Shown here: positions 62,820 through 64,000 of the stretch, piece by piece
Numbering within the stretch: the first letter of the stretch is position 1
Layout of the letters: the number at the start of each line of letters is the position of its first letter
Assembly: GCA_963726615.1 (NCBI GenBank)
Contig: CAVSCX010000010.1
Location: 248,001 to 312,000 of the forward strand
Source: CAWDZK01 sp963726615
Lineage (GTDB): Bacteria; Actinomycetota; Actinomycetes; JACCUZ01
DNA length: 64,000 bases
Reading direction: 5' to 3'
Notes under the pieces: generated by a model
Seen by the model: the letters and a program-made list of their open reading frames with translations, nothing else
Database searches by the model: none
What the model was told of the DNA's origin: nothing
Position numbers and translations under genes: made by a program

Positions 62820-63452
62820 TCAGCGACGGGGCGGGAGCAGGACCTCGGCGCACACCGGCGCGTAGCCGGCCGCGAGCACTGCCCTCAGCGACGCGGCGTT
62901 GCCCGGCGCCACCTGCGCCCACACCGGCTCGCCCGCCGGCACGAGCGCCGTTGCCGCTGCCGCCAGCCGACGCCCCAGCCCACGCCCGCGGGCAGCCGGC
63001 TCGACCTCGAACGCCGTCTCCCACCGCCCGGCCAGGCCGCGACCCACGAGGACGTGACCGGCCCCGTCCTCGGTGCGCCAGGCCCGTACGTCGTCGCGGT
63101 AGCGCAGCGCCCGCACCACGCGCGGGTGCTCGCGGGCGCTGAGCTCCACGAGCCGCTCCGGCGAGCCGCGGACGCCCGCGGCCGCGACGAGCACCGCGTC
63201 GATGGAGCCGATGTCCGCGCCGACCCGGTCGGCGAGCGCCACGAGGAAGCGCGCGCCCAGGGGGGCGTTGAAATCGCCGACCGGCAGCTGGTGCTGCACC
63301 CAGTCGGCGTCCACGTCGGCGCACACGACGAAGTGCGCCGAGAAGGCCACCACTCCTGCGGCGCGGCCCTGCTGCGGCAGCACGACGACGCTGCCGTCCG
63401 GCTCCGGCAGCCGCCCGCCGGCCGCAGCGCGGAGCAGCTCGGCCAGGCTCAT
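62820..63452 (-). CDS. GNAT N-acetyltransferase (two-part, MshD-like layout)
   Basis: A 210-residue protein. The C-terminal GNAT domain has WETAFEVEPAARGRGLGRRLAAAATALV near residue 145 (acetyl-CoA loop ARGRGLGRRL) and ends WAQVAPGNAASLRAVLAAGYAPV. The N-terminal part (GSVVVLPQQGRAAGVVAFSAHFVVCADVDADWV) resembles the first half of actinobacterial GNAT proteins paired with DUF402 genes. The ATG overlaps the DUF402 stop (ATGA). It converges on pruA. The substrate is unknown. Confidence 0.8.
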   Translation of the reverse strand: MSLAELLRAAAGGRLPEPDGSVVVLPQQGRAAGVVAFSAHFVVCADVDADWVQHQLPVGDFNAPLGARFLVALADRVGADIGSIDAVLVAAAGVRGSPERLVELSAREHPRVVRALRYRDDVRAWRTEDGAGHVLVGRGLAGRWETAFEVEPAARGRGLGRRLAAAATALVPAGEPVWAQVAPGNAASLRAVLAAGYAPVCAEVLLPPRR

Positions 63453-63964
63453 CCGGCCCGCGAGAGCTCGAGCCAAGCGGTGCCGACCTGCCCGAACGGC
63501 TCGGCGCCGCCGGCGATGGCCGCGAGGACCTCTTCGGCGGTACGCCGGGCCATCGCGACCACCTCGGTGGGGTAGCCCAGCTCCGCCTGGTGGGCCACGA
63601 ACTCGTCCTCGTCGGCGACGAACAGGGAGCCGTCGCGGCCGAGGACCACGTCCAGGTCCAGGTCGACCATCGTCACCGTGCTGCCCGACCACCGTGCCGG
63701 CGTCGTCATGTCGACGTACACCGCGACCGGCTGCTCCGGGGAGTCGTAGAACGAGGCCGCCCACGGGGCCGCATGAGGGACGAGCGTCACCCAGTCGAAC
63801 TGCGAGGTGAACTGCGCAGCCGGTCGCCAGAGGCGGGTCCCGGCGGCGGCGCCGGCCCAGACGCCGTGCTCGTCGCTGCCGAGCGCCGTCATCGAGAACT
63901 CCCAGTGCCGGGCGCCACCCCACTTGGCGAACCGCACGTCGACGGCGTCCCCCGGGCTCACCAC
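63449..63964 (-). CDS. DUF402 (FomD/YgaC-like) protein
   Basis: A 171-residue protein. It has the family segments RFAKWGGARHWEFSM near residue 12, TLVPHAAPWAASFYDSPEQPVAVYVDMTTPARW in parts, and MVDLDLDVVLGRDGSLFVADEDEFVAHQAELGYP. The paired Asp residues (DLDLDVV and DEDEF) match the metal-binding acidic clusters of DUF402 enzymes, some of which are nucleotide diphosphatases. The start is GTG 63964, just inside the window edge; the remaining 36 bases show nothing. Coupled to the GNAT gene. Confidence 0.85.
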   Translation of the reverse strand: MVSPGDAVDVRFAKWGGARHWEFSMTALGSDEHGVWAGAAAGTRLWRPAAQFTSQFDWVTLVPHAAPWAASFYDSPEQPVAVYVDMTTPARWSGSTVTMVDLDLDVVLGRDGSLFVADEDEFVAHQAELGYPTEVVAMARRTAEEVLAAIAGGAEPFGQVGTAWLELSRAG

Positions 63965-64000
63965 GAGCAGGAGCCTAGGACCCCACCACTAGCCTGCCGT

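Overview
The window is very GC-rich, densely coded DNA from an actinobacterium. Three things show this. It carries coenzyme F420 genes (fbiA, fbiB), a WhiB2-type regulator and the MtrA-MtrB-LpqB signalling cassette. GTG starts are frequent, many genes are coupled by 4-base GTGA or ATGA overlaps, and several starts look leaderless. The gene order also matches, from memory, the mycobacterial stretch from the mannose-1-phosphate guanylyltransferase gene to secA1. The genus cannot be named from the sequence; a non-mycobacterial high-GC lineage is likely.

Layout. 0-7 kb: the end of a repeat-containing protein, a GT4 glycosyltransferase, a sugar-nucleotide pyrophosphorylase, a DUF3105 membrane protein, an AlkA-like DNA glycosylase, and the fbiA-fbiB pair divergent from whiB2. 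7-19 kb: a giant membrane GT2 protein with a DUF5719 partner, a metallopeptidase-like protein, DUF3499, a zinc-ribbon protein, then a run from phosphomannomutase through a Trm112-like protein, an SIS isomerase and a CDF transporter to S-adenosylhomocysteinase. 19-27 kb: a GAF-ANTAR regulator and the RDD / SpoIIM / DUF58 / MoxR / DUF4350 / DUF4129 / membrane-protein cluster. 27.5-35 kb: mtrA-mtrB-lpqB, comF, hpf, a NarL-type regulator and a HEAT-repeat protein. 35-42 kb: an ECF-type sigma factor with a probable anti-sigma partner, a YcaQ-type glycosylase, a methyltransferase/TetR pair, and a nucleoside hydrolase operon with GNAT genes, two of which are broken by a tight cluster of frameshifts. 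42-50 kb: secA, a DinB-fold protein, an Rv3235-family protein, a LysM protein, a MerR-like HTH protein and a CpaB/CpaE-like pair. 50-58 kb: HAD and metallo-beta-lactamase enzymes, a FedA-like membrane protein with a cupredoxin lipoprotein, a WS/DGAT acyltransferase and a patatin fused to DUF6912.

The most unusual stretch is 58.2-60.9 kb. It has an HNH endonuclease of the 13E12/DUF222 family with an SOS box of the exact form TCGAAC-N4-GTTCGA lying on its predicted transcription start. It also has two copies of a ~100 bp hairpin repeat 1.1 kb apart, a fossil of the endonuclease gene tail, and a decayed copy of the patatin-DUF6912 gene tail abutting one hairpin. This looks like a small rearranging module built around the 13E12 gene. 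Several operator-like dyads also stand out: a 28 bp one before the DinB gene, an inverted repeat before mtrA, and tandem 10 bp repeats at the LysM-gene promoter.

Much of the core is cell-envelope and growth-control biology: mannose activation and glycosyl transfer, MtrAB-LpqB envelope signalling, SecA export, WhiB2 and the MoxR-cluster proteins. F420, methyl-cycle (SAH) and proline (pruA) metabolism are interspersed.
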